In this document: positions 26,432 through 32,088 of the stretch, piece after piece
Layout of the letters: every line of letters begins with the position of its first letter
How positions within the stretch are numbered: position 1 is the first letter of the stretch
IMG/VR virus record: IMGVR_UViG_3300017989_000277
Location: 1 to 34,228 of that record
Source of the DNA: a virus
DNA: 34,228 bases
Reading direction: 5' to 3' (one strand)
Translations under genes and position numbers: made by a program
Notes under the pieces: model-generated
The model's input: the letters and a program-made list of their open reading frames with translations, nothing else
Databases searched by the model: none
What the model was told of the DNA's origin: nothing

Positions 26432-26953
26432 GTGCACGAAGACACCTTGATCATCCTCGAGCGCCTCGACGGTGTCTCGGCACGGTTCGACAAGCAGATC
26501 GGCGACGTCCAGGACCGCGTCTCGACGCTCTCATCGACATTCTCGCGCGACCTTGGGCAGATCGAGGGGCGGATGGCTGGGCACGGGAACGAGCTGAGCG
26601 AACTGAAGCTCCAGGTCCGGACGTTCCACGAGGACTTGGATAGGGCCGACGAACGCATCGACGACCGCCTGCGGCGCCACGTTACAGAGTGCCTATCCGA
26701 GCGCGATCGTATCGACGAGGCCCGCGACCAGGGAGAGCAAACGGCCCGCGTCCGCAGCGAGAGGACTACGAAGCCCAGGGCCAAGGGTGTCTCCTGGTAC
26801 AATACTACCCTAGCCAAGGTCGCGTTCTACGTCGGCGTCGCCCTCGCAGGCGGCGTGGCTACGATTGCCGGCACATACGGGTGGGCCGGTCCACCGCCGG
26901 TTCAGCAGAGCCAACCGCCACAAGTGGCGGCGCCAGACGCTCCTGCGCAGTAG
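26432..26953 (+). CDS. Coiled-coil, single-membrane-segment protein (possible holin/lysis helper)
   Basis: 173 residues from GTG 26432. The first 115 residues are charged coiled coil ('DKQIGDVQDRVSTLSSTFSR', 'HGNELSELKLQVRTFHEDLD'). One membrane segment follows at about 127-150 (AKVAFYVGVALAGGVATIAG), then a Pro/Gln-rich end. This order resembles XhlA-type haemolysin/holin-associated proteins of phages. No lysin is next to it, so a lysis role is not proved; a membrane-anchored tail or host-takeover protein is possible. Confidence 0.5.
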   Translation: MHEDTLIILERLDGVSARFDKQIGDVQDRVSTLSSTFSRDLGQIEGRMAGHGNELSELKLQVRTFHEDLDRADERIDDRLRRHVTECLSERDRIDEARDQGEQTARVRSERTTKPRAKGVSWYNTTLAKVAFYVGVALAGGVATIAGTYGWAGPPPVQQSQPPQVAAPDAPAQ

Positions 26954-26972
26954 AGTTCTCCTGCGCAGGAGA
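26940..26972. repeat. 16-bp perfect palindrome preceded by a direct repeat of its half
   Basis: CTCCTGCGCAG occurs at 26940-26950 (end of the coiled-coil gene) and again at 26958-26968. The second copy is part of the perfect palindrome TCTCCTGCGCAGGAGA at 26957-26972. No T-run follows, so a typical intrinsic terminator is not shown; a dimer-protein binding site or RNA hairpin after the stop codon is possible. Confidence 0.6.
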
Positions 26973-26996
26973 GTTACCTCCCGCGTCACAGGGTGG

Positions 26997-27025
26997 TTAC
27001 CATGCGCGAGCGCGCGTGCTACGCT
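26997..27025 (+). promoter_or_regulatory. Possible promoter before the 27075 gene (weak)
   Basis: TTACCA (26997-27002), 17 bp, then TACGCT (27020-27025) with extended -10 TG at 27017-27018. Only 4 of 6 matches in each box, but it lies in a 121 bp gap and resembles the extended -10 candidate before the sheath gene. Confidence 0.25.
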
Positions 27026-27041
27026 GGGGCAGACCGGGGGC

Positions 27042-27057
27042 GGTTGACGCGTCAACC
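27042..27057. repeat. Second 16-bp perfect palindrome, upstream of a fibre gene
   Basis: GGTTGACGCGTCAACC reads the same on both strands and ends 3 nt before the AAGGAG ribosome binding site of the 27075 gene. It could be an operator or a hairpin that governs access to the ribosome binding site. It contains TTGAC, but no -10 box lies at the right distance. Confidence 0.6.
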
Positions 27058-27074
27058 ACAAGGAGAAGAAGCAC

Positions 27075-28133
27075 ATGGCAACCATCGACCTGCTCACCGA
27101 ACTGGAGACGTCAGGTACCTGCCTGTCTGCCCAGCACGGCCAGTACACGGGCGGCCACCTCGCCCACATCAACGCGCTGATCACACAGGTCAACGCGAAC
27201 ACCACGGCGCTCGCCGGGGCGTCCAACCCGTTCAACTACGTGGGGACGATCGCCGCAGCGGCCGATTTCCCGGCATCGCCGGACGAAGGTGACACCTACC
27301 TGGTCACGGCAGATGTCATCGACAACGACGCTACCAAGACAAACACGGGCGAGAACTTTCTGGCCAAGAGCTTCATCACATGGTCCGAGTCCGCGTGGCA
27401 GGACGGCGATGGGCAGGAGACCGGGATCGTATCTGTCTCATCTACTCCGTACACCGTCGCCGAGGGTGTGCACACCGTGCTGGTCGACACCGCAACCATC
27501 GCTGGCCCGTCTGTGGTCAACCTGCCCGCACTGACCGCCGCACGCAAGGGGCGCTCGATCACGGTTATCGACGCCGGCAGCGGGGCGACGACCTATCCGA
27601 TCGCAGTGACACCGGACGGCGCGGACGAGATCGACAACGTCGGCGCTGCAAAGAGCATCGACACCAACGATGGCGCGCTGCGCGTTACGACCGAGGGAAC
27701 CGAGTGGTTCACCGGTCCTAGCGAGGCCAGCCTGGTCGCGCATGCCGCGACCACCGATAACGCGCACGGCAGGGTGCGCGAGGCCGTGGCCGGAATCGAC
27801 ATGGTCACTCCGGCTGCGAACGCCGGGACGCTACCCGGCACGGCGGGGCAGGCCTTCGTGCCGAGCGCCCTGGTGTTCCACTGTACCGCCGGCGCCAGCC
27901 TCAACGGCGACGTGACGGTTTCCCTCGGGACGACCCCGGGCGGTGCCGAGCTGATGGCTGCCGCGCCATTGACCGGCCTGGATACCGCGGAGGAGACGTT
28001 CCGCGTCGCTCTGACCGGCGTATTCCCGGCTATCGCCGGCAACGCTACGTTCGACGTGTCCGTGACAATCGGAGACACCGGCGGTGGCGCGACTGGCACC
28101 ATGATCGCGTACCTCGAGGGCGACCTGGTCTAG
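27075..28133 (+). CDS. Fibre- or decoration-type virion protein with C-terminal beta domain
   Basis: 352 residues, with AAGGAGAAG upstream. The N-terminus has a short helix and 'HINALITQVNANTTALAG', then strands such as 'NYVGTIAAAADFPASPDEGD' and 'RKGRSITVIDAGSGATTYPI', common in tail-fibre and capsid-fibre proteins. The last 100 residues ('SLNGDVTVSLGTTPGGAELM', 'NATFDVSVTIGDTGGGATGT') form a beta-domain that recalls the domain at the end of the next gene. Separate from the baseplate block by two palindromes. Probably surface-exposed; function unknown. Confidence 0.55.
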   Translation: MATIDLLTELETSGTCLSAQHGQYTGGHLAHINALITQVNANTTALAGASNPFNYVGTIAAAADFPASPDEGDTYLVTADVIDNDATKTNTGENFLAKSFITWSESAWQDGDGQETGIVSVSSTPYTVAEGVHTVLVDTATIAGPSVVNLPALTAARKGRSITVIDAGSGATTYPIAVTPDGADEIDNVGAAKSIDTNDGALRVTTEGTEWFTGPSEASLVAHAATTDNAHGRVREAVAGIDMVTPAANAGTLPGTAGQAFVPSALVFHCTAGASLNGDVTVSLGTTPGGAELMAAAPLTGLDTAEETFRVALTGVFPAIAGNATFDVSVTIGDTGGGATGTMIAYLEGDLV

Positions 28134-28157
28134 GGCCGGGACGATAAGGAGAACACA

Positions 28158-28745
28158 ATGCTTCGAGTTTCTGCCACCAAGAACCTGGACGCCGCCGAGG
28201 CAACCGCACTCACCACGCACCGTACGGCAGACGGCACCAGCCATGCCAACGTCGTGCTGAACGACACACACCGCGCGTCCAACGGGACCGACCACGCGAA
28301 CGTCGTCACCAATGACTCCCACGTCGCTGGCGACGGGTCTGACCACGCCGACGTCGCGACCAACACGGCCGCTGTCACCGGCGGCAAGGGTCCGTTCGTC
28401 GACACCGAGGAGGTCGCTGGCGCGCTCGCCGGAGGCCCGACCACGATCAACGCGTTCATCGCGCCGGCTGCCGGGACGATCACCGCGGTCTACAGCAAGC
28501 TCGGCACCGCGTGCGCGGCGGGCCAGACCGTGGACATCGACGTGCAGATCGGCGGCGTATCCGCCCTCACGGCGGCGACGCAGCACGACAACACCGACGG
28601 CACCAACGCGGTTGCCGCCTCGATCGATGGCACCGCCGACGACTTTGTCGCGGGTGACCTGATCACCGTCATCCATACCGAGGCCAACGGCGGCGGCCCG
28701 ACCGCGGCAGACCTGACCGTCACCGTCGGGTGTCTGTTCACCTAG
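28158..28745 (+). CDS. His-rich repeat fibre protein with shared C-terminal module
   Basis: 195 residues. Residues 20-70 are three 17-residue repeats of the form T-H-x-x-x-x-G-x-x-H-A-x-V-x-x-N-D. Such Asp/His repeats are found in phage fibres and may bind metal. The last 110 residues ('GPTTINAFIAPAAGTITAVY', 'CAAGQTVDIDVQIGGVSALT', 'EANGGGPTAADLTVTV') are a clear relative of the end of the 23830 fibre, with near-identical DNA at the end of the module. Likely a small fibre or head decoration trimer. It is the last gene before a terminator. Confidence 0.6.
   Translation: MLRVSATKNLDAAEATALTTHRTADGTSHANVVLNDTHRASNGTDHANVVTNDSHVAGDGSDHADVATNTAAVTGGKGPFVDTEEVAGALAGGPTTINAFIAPAAGTITAVYSKLGTACAAGQTVDIDVQIGGVSALTAATQHDNTDGTNAVAASIDGTADDFVAGDLITVIHTEANGGGPTAADLTVTVGCLFT
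28215..28367 (+). repeat. Three 51-bp in-frame coding repeats
   Basis: Three tandem 51-bp units inside the 28158 gene, each coding 17 residues ending ANVVLND, ANVVTND and ADVATNT. DNA identity is moderate, so the array has aged or is under codon diversification. Confidence 0.65.
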
Positions 28746-28817
28746 CCCTACCTCGCTGACCATCGCGGCGCGCCTGTCGGCGCTCCGGCTGCGCTGGTCG
28801 GCTACGACCTATCCCAC

Positions 28818-28841
28818 CGAGCCCCGTTAGCGCGGGGCTCG
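28818..28841. terminator. Intrinsic-terminator-like hairpin at the end of the late block
   Basis: A 9-bp perfect stem CGAGCCCCG / CGGGGCTCG with a 6-nt loop, in the 233 bp gap between the last virion gene and the first early-type gene. It is followed by TCTATCACATGTT, only weakly T-rich, so termination strength is uncertain. The rest of the gap (28746-28817) has no gene that I can support. Confidence 0.6.
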
Positions 28842-28913
28842 TCTATCACATGTTACCCGACGCTGAGCCCAGACAGACGTGCCTGTTGGGTATGAAAAAA
28901 CAGCGCAAAAGTG

Positions 28914-28942
28914 TTGACAGCGCCCGTGGGGTGCGCTATCTT
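28914..28942 (+). promoter_or_regulatory. Strong sigma-70 type promoter (early promoter 1)
   Basis: TTGACA (28914-28919), 17 bp, TATCTT (28937-28942). An A-tract (28895-28900) and CAAAA (28906-28910) lie just upstream and may act as an UP element. Transcription would start near 28949. Confidence 0.8.
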
Positions 28943-28978
28943 AGCACCATGAACGGGCAACACAACGAGGAGGACAGC

Positions 28979-29380
28979 ATGGGCAACGAAAACGGTTTCT
29001 GGTCCGACGCAGACGTCATCTCTACCTACTCCAGGGCGCAGGCCATCGAGGACGGCGTCCTGGTCGAGATGCCCACGGACCTCGCGCGCGAGGCCGGCTT
29101 TCGCTACCCGATCGCACTGACTGCCGACGCGTGGGAGCAGACGGTGTCGCTGTCGAAGCGCGACGAGGAGATGGGGCAGGACGTCACGGGCCGCCTCTGG
29201 GACATCATGACGATGATGCGCTTCACCATGCGCTCTCGCCGTGGCAAGGGGCCTAGCGACCGCGTTCGCTTCCAGGTCATCGTCATGCACGGGCGCCGGC
29301 GCCGCCTGCACAACCTGGAGGCCATCTGCGGCCCCGGTGACGACGCCGAGCCTGTCATCACGATCGACGTCGCCGCGTAG
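28979..29380 (+). CDS. DUF6573 family protein
   Basis: 133 residues. It follows the family closely: 'DVISTYSRAQAIEDGVLVEM', 'LAREAGFRYPIALTADAWEQ', 'TGRLWDIMTMMRF', and the ending 'ICGPGDDAEPVITI'. The family is widespread on phages and plasmids; its function is unknown. Start 28979 is chosen for the CGAGGAGGA site ending 4 nt before it. An in-frame ATG at 28949 lies about at the predicted transcript start and would be leaderless. First gene of the early block. Confidence 0.85.
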   Translation: MGNENGFWSDADVISTYSRAQAIEDGVLVEMPTDLAREAGFRYPIALTADAWEQTVSLSKRDEEMGQDVTGRLWDIMTMMRFTMRSRRGKGPSDRVRFQVIVMHGRRRRLHNLEAICGPGDDAEPVITIDVAA

Positions 29381-29386
29381 GCGGAC

Positions 29387-29427
29387 GCCCCCGCCCGGGG
29401 ACGCCGGTTCGACTCCGGCACGGGGGC
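29387..29427 (+). ncRNA. tRNA-like acceptor/T-arm minihelix (possible tRNA relic or structured RNA)
   Basis: GCCGG-TTCGACT-CCGGC (29403-29419) is a canonical T-arm: 5-bp stem, 7-nt loop with TTCGA. Around it, GCCCCCG (29387-29393) pairs perfectly with CGGGGGC (29421-29427), a 7-bp stem like an acceptor. There is no D-arm or anticodon arm and no CCA end (CCGA follows). Lies between the DUF6573 stop and the next gene's leader. May be a coincidence of GC-rich pairing, a tRNA remnant or a stable mRNA processing element. Confidence 0.35.
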
Positions 29428-29457
29428 CCGAGGGTACACAACACCGAGGAGGTCGAG

Positions 29458-29790
29458 ATGCGCATGTGGATGGTCCCACCCGAGACGATGTGCCGCCAGC
29501 ACCTCGTCGGCGAGCACGGCGAGCTGCACAAGTTCCTCCGCGACTGGGAGCGACACTACAGCATCGCCGGGCGCGTCGACGGCAACCAGATCGAGCCGCG
29601 GTCCTACAAGGCGCGTCACGACGCACTGGCCGCCGAGATGCTGGCGCGCGGGTACAACCACCAGAGCCCGCTCGAGCAGCCCGACTGGTCGTACCTGCCG
29701 GACGCTCATCGCAAGGCCTCCGTCGACGTCACTACCGCTGATCGACTCCTGCGAAAACGGTGTCCGGAGTGCGCGGCGAGAAAAAAGTAA
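29458..29790 (+). CDS. Pyrimidine-dimer glycosylase/endonuclease V-like protein
   Basis: 110 residues. The N-terminus (MRMWMVPPETMCRQHLVGEH, then GELHKF) matches the phage relatives of T4 endonuclease V; E22 aligns with the catalytic Glu23. The body holds the conserved 'RHDALAAEMLARGYNHQSPL' segment of these phage proteins, and a C-terminal CPECAARKK could bind zinc. Thr2, the catalytic amine donor of T4 endonuclease V, has no equivalent, so DNA repair activity is uncertain. It may be translated from early promoter 1. Confidence 0.6.
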   Translation: MRMWMVPPETMCRQHLVGEHGELHKFLRDWERHYSIAGRVDGNQIEPRSYKARHDALAAEMLARGYNHQSPLEQPDWSYLPDAHRKASVDVTTADRLLRKRCPECAARKK

Positions 29791-29807
29791 TCGGCCACCT
29801 TTTTCTA

Positions 29808-29835
29808 TTGACAACCCCAGCGGCCGCGTTATTAT
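29808..29835 (+). promoter_or_regulatory. Strong sigma-70 type promoter (early promoter 2)
   Basis: TTGACA (29808-29813), 16 bp, TATTAT (29830-29835). It is preceded by an A-tract (29781-29786) and a T-tract (29800-29804), which also pair into a weak AT hairpin around the previous stop codon. Transcription start near 29842. Confidence 0.75.
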
Positions 29836-29904
29836 ATAGGCATGACACGGACACACAACACGGACGCAGAAAACAGCCGCGAGAGCGGCAGAAAGGAGAG
29901 CATC

Positions 29905-30123
29905 ATGTATGCTCTGGCTTCCGGCCTTGTTGGTTTCCGTTCTTCGAGCCTTCGGGTTCGCGTACTTGAGCACCGTGACGGGTGCGTGTGGGTCCGCACG
30001 GCGGACTTGGCCGATGCCGGGACCGCGCTGGTCCTCGACGAGTCGAAGGTTGACTTCGACTATTTCACCGGCGACGCGGAGGCGCCGCTCGTCCACAGGC
30101 GCGGGCTGGTCGCGCTCGGCTAG
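29905..30123 (+). CDS. Small unknown early protein
   Basis: 72 residues from ATG 29905, with AAAGGAG 6 nt before. An in-frame ATG at 29842 would fall at the predicted transcription start and lacks a ribosome site. The protein has short beta-strands ('LRVRVLEHRDGCVWVRTADL') and an acidic middle. No family recognised. It is the only gene directly behind early promoter 2 before a hairpin at 30137-30162. Confidence 0.65.
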   Translation: MYALASGLVGFRSSSLRVRVLEHRDGCVWVRTADLADAGTALVLDESKVDFDYFTGDAEAPLVHRRGLVALG

Positions 30124-30136
30124 TCCGCCCCTGTCT

Positions 30137-30162
30137 CGCCCCGTGTCATCGGACGCGGGGCG
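30137..30162. other. Intergenic hairpin
   Basis: A 9-bp stem (CGCCCCGTG / CGCGGGGCG, one G-U pair) with an 8-nt loop between two small early genes. No T-run follows. It might partly terminate or protect the transcript. Confidence 0.45.
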
Positions 30163-30199
30163 GCGCGGCTGACGGACTGGGCAACACGAGGAGGGTGCG

Positions 30200-30640
30200 A
30201 TGGATAGTGGCAACAAGGACTTCGTTGATACGTGCTACGACTGCGCCTGTGACAGGCCGTATCCGAATAGGGGTGATGACTTCTGCGAGGCGTGCCGCCG
30301 GTATCACACGCTACCCGAGCAGGCATCGCACGAAGCTGAGCGTGATTCGCTAGACGGGGTGCCCGCTGCTTTTGCGGAAGCCGAAAAGCCTACCCGAACA
30401 AGTCGATCCACGCGGGCGGCATTCTCGAGGTCGAAGCAGGATACGATGGCGGACAGCGAGGAGATACAGGTCGTGGTCAGCACGGGCGGGTTGCGGACAA
30501 TCATCGATGCGCTGAAGAAGATGTGTCGCGACGCGGACATCGTCGTCGACATCTCGCGGTCGGTTGGGGCGCGGCGCGCGGCGCGCGTACAGTCCGATGA
30601 GTGTCGCGCGCTCATCGATGACTTGGAGTACCACCTCTAG
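30200..30640 (+). CDS. Small protein with N-terminal Cys4 zinc-binding motif
   Basis: 146 residues, with the shared CGAGGAGGG leader. C12, C15, C29 and C32 make a CxxC...CxxC zinc-ribbon pattern. A basic linker (TRTSRSTRAAFSRSK) leads to a C-terminal part of about 65 residues with strand-helix alternation ('EEIQVVVSTGGLRTIIDALK'). Probably a DNA- or protein-binding early protein. The two halves differ in style and the second begins with an in-frame ATG (30446), so an internal product is possible. Confidence 0.6.
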   Translation: MDSGNKDFVDTCYDCACDRPYPNRGDDFCEACRRYHTLPEQASHEAERDSLDGVPAAFAEAEKPTRTSRSTRAAFSRSKQDTMADSEEIQVVVSTGGLRTIIDALKKMCRDADIVVDISRSVGARRAARVQSDECRALIDDLEYHL

Positions 30641-30659
30641 CTGCGGCTGGAGAAAAATG

Positions 30660-30687
30660 TTGACACGGGATACCGGGCGCGTATAAT
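30660..30687 (+). promoter_or_regulatory. Strong sigma-70 type promoter (early promoter 3)
   Basis: TTGACA (30660-30665), 16 bp, perfect TATAAT (30682-30687), preceded by GAAAAAT. Transcription start near 30694, giving a leader of about 24 nt that holds GCAACGAGGAGG. Confidence 0.85.
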
Positions 30688-30717
30688 AGCGCACAGGGTT
30701 GCAACGAGGAGGATCAC

Positions 30718-30972
30718 ATGCTGTGCAAGACATTCGCGGAGTGGTGGGGCAGCGACGAGGCGCCGAAGGTCGTCACGGTCCGCATGGGGTACGACGCAGG
30801 CGGAGACTACTGCGAGGCGGTCAACCTGTGCGACGGGAAGCGCATCCGGTTCGATAGCCCCGTGGCGGCCGGTATGGCGATGGAGAGGCGCGGCTTGCGT
30901 GGCACCGGTGCGCACCTGGCGGGGTCTCCGAGCACTGGTAGCCGTCGGCGCGATCGGCGTCACGGTCGTTAG
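30718..30972 (+). CDS. Small unknown early protein behind promoter 3
   Basis: 84 residues; GAGGAGG ends 5 nt before the ATG. The first 60 residues ('FAEWWGSDEAPKVVTVRMGY', 'DYCEAVNLCDGKRIRFDSPV') look like a real small alpha/beta domain. The last 25 are Arg/Ser/Gly-rich and of low quality, and another frame there codes a hydrophobic peptide (30899-30982), so the end may overlap a tiny gene. Function unknown. Confidence 0.6.
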   Translation: MLCKTFAEWWGSDEAPKVVTVRMGYDAGGDYCEAVNLCDGKRIRFDSPVAAGMAMERRGLRGTGAHLAGSPSTGSRRRDRRHGR

Positions 30973-31017
30973 AGCGGGGTAGGTTCCGATACCTGGGCAA
31001 CAACGAGGAGGGTCATC

Positions 31018-31185
31018 ATGGAAGAAAGCTACGAGGTTGTCGGCGTGACGCCGAGGTGGGTGAGCGAGTACGACGCGAGCTGGTGCAAGTGCCCGGTTTG
31101 CGGGGCGGCCGTGTTCGACGACGACGCGGGGTCGCGGTGCCCCGGGTGCGGGTGCGACATCCAGGAGTGCGGGGGCTGGCGGTGA
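31018..31185 (+). CDS. Tiny zinc-ribbon protein
   Basis: 55 residues, with the GGGCAACAACGAGGAGGG leader 5 nt before ATG. Cys pairs CPVCG (C25, C28) and CPGCG (C41, C44) form a zinc ribbon, with more Cys at 23, 46 and 51. The stop is overlapped by the GTG start of the response regulator (GTGA at 31182-31185), so the two are translated together. Such tiny ribbons often bind nucleic acids or polymerase; the role here is unknown. Confidence 0.65.
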   Translation: MEESYEVVGVTPRWVSEYDASWCKCPVCGAAVFDDDAGSRCPGCGCDIQECGGWR

Positions 31186-31577
31186 GGCCGGTCGTCATCG
31201 TCGTCGAGGACCAGGACATGGTCCGCAAGGTCATGGTGCGGGTCATCGAGTCGCTCGGGTTCACGGTGCTGGAGTTTCCCGACGCGTTCGAGGCGGAGGA
31301 TTTCTTCCGTGACGATTGCGAGCAGGTGTCGACGATGACGACGGTTCACGCCATCGTCTCGGACTGCGACTGCCCAGAGCCATACGCCGGTCTGGATGTG
31401 CTCGAGGAAGCACAGATCAGCATCCCGGATGCTCGCCGCATCCTGATGTCCGGCCGCACCTGCACAGCTCGCATCGCAGATGCTATCGAGGATGGCGTGG
31501 TACAGACGTTCCTCGAAAAGCCGTTCGCGCGTCTCACCCTGGCGCTGGCGCTCGGGGAGCCAGGAGAGGAGAGATAA
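31182..31577 (+). CDS. Stand-alone response regulator receiver (CheY-like) protein
   Basis: 131 residues from GTG 31182. It is a full receiver domain and nothing else. The acidic pair E9/D10 sits in 'VVIVVEDQD', D61 in 'AIVSDCDCPEPYAGLDVLEE' is the phospho-acceptor, S90 in 'RRILMSGR' is the switch Ser, and K113 in 'TFLEKPF' is the conserved Lys. All catalytic positions are therefore present, and it should accept phosphate from a histidine kinase. No kinase or output domain is encoded next to it. A host kinase or chemotaxis/biofilm pathway is the likely partner. Rare in phages. Confidence 0.88.
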   Translation: MRPVVIVVEDQDMVRKVMVRVIESLGFTVLEFPDAFEAEDFFRDDCEQVSTMTTVHAIVSDCDCPEPYAGLDVLEEAQISIPDARRILMSGRTCTARIADAIEDGVVQTFLEKPFARLTLALALGEPGEER

Positions 31578-31581
31578 GGGT

Positions 31582-31821
31582 ATGGGGATACTGACTATCA
31601 CGGCAGAGGCGCCCGGCGGGGCAGACATCAGGGACTGTTCGCGAGACGCCGTTCGCCTGGCCGGGCTCATGGGCGTCGGTGTGCGGTTCTCGTTCAACGG
31701 GGTGTGCTGCATGGCGCGGCCCGGCGACGACCCGGCGCTGCTCGCCGATGACTACATGCGCGCGCTCCACTCGCAAAGCGATATCAAGATCGCGTATGCC
31801 TACAGGGGAGATGACGCGTGA
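31582..31821 (+). CDS. Small conserved-type phage protein of unknown function
   Basis: 79 residues, 4 nt after the receiver gene. The pattern 'APGGADIRDCSRDAVRLAGL' then 'GVRFSFNGVCCMARPGDDPA' is like small phage proteins that I recall only as hypothetical. The C-terminus ends in a helix ('LADDYMRALHSQSD'). Its stop overlaps the HTH gene start. Transcribed with the receiver gene. Confidence 0.65.
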   Translation: MGILTITAEAPGGADIRDCSRDAVRLAGLMGVGVRFSFNGVCCMARPGDDPALLADDYMRALHSQSDIKIAYAYRGDDA

Positions 31822-32075
31822 TGGCGACGGCTGGCGACACGGCCACCATCCGGGCGCGGGTCCGGCTCGCCCTTCTGGAGACTGGGCGCACGCAGACGGA
31901 CCTCGCGCGGGAGATGGGGATCTCGAGACAGCGGGTCTCGGCAGCCCTGAGGCAGCATGCCAGGCTCTCGGTCGAGACTGTGCGACAGTTCGCCCTTGCG
32001 CTCGGGACATGTGCCGGGGAACTGTCCCGCCCGCTGACCGAGGAAGAGTGGGCGCGTCTGGGGCGCGCGAGCTAG
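31818..32075 (+). CDS. Cro/C1-type helix-turn-helix protein
   Basis: 85 residues from GTG 31818 (ATG 31821 also possible; AGGGGAG spacing favours GTG). Residues about 12-70 have the XRE fold: 'TIRARVRLALLETGRTQTDL', 'AREMGISRQRVSAALRQHAR' (scaffold and recognition helices), and 'LSVETVRQFALALGT'. Likely a DNA-binding regulator of early genes. No kinase or output is fused. It is in the same operon as the receiver protein. Confidence 0.85.
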   Translation: MMATAGDTATIRARVRLALLETGRTQTDLAREMGISRQRVSAALRQHARLSVETVRQFALALGTCAGELSRPLTEEEWARLGRAS

Positions 32076-32088
32076 AGGAGACGACGCG

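Noticed and set aside
28746-28817. A coding gene in the gap before the terminator
   Set aside because: No frame with a start and ribosome site; only GC-rich weak inverted repeats.
28949-28978. Leaderless ATG start for the DUF6573 gene
   Set aside because: Possible, but a strong ribosome site favours ATG 28979.
29355-29427. A full tRNA gene ending in the T-arm
   Set aside because: No 5' acceptor strand, D-arm or anticodon arm pairs at the needed distance, and there is no CCA end.
29780-29805. AT-rich hairpin as an intrinsic terminator before early promoter 2
   Set aside because: The stem is almost all A-T with a mismatch and the T-run is part of the stem; more likely an UP-element-like region.
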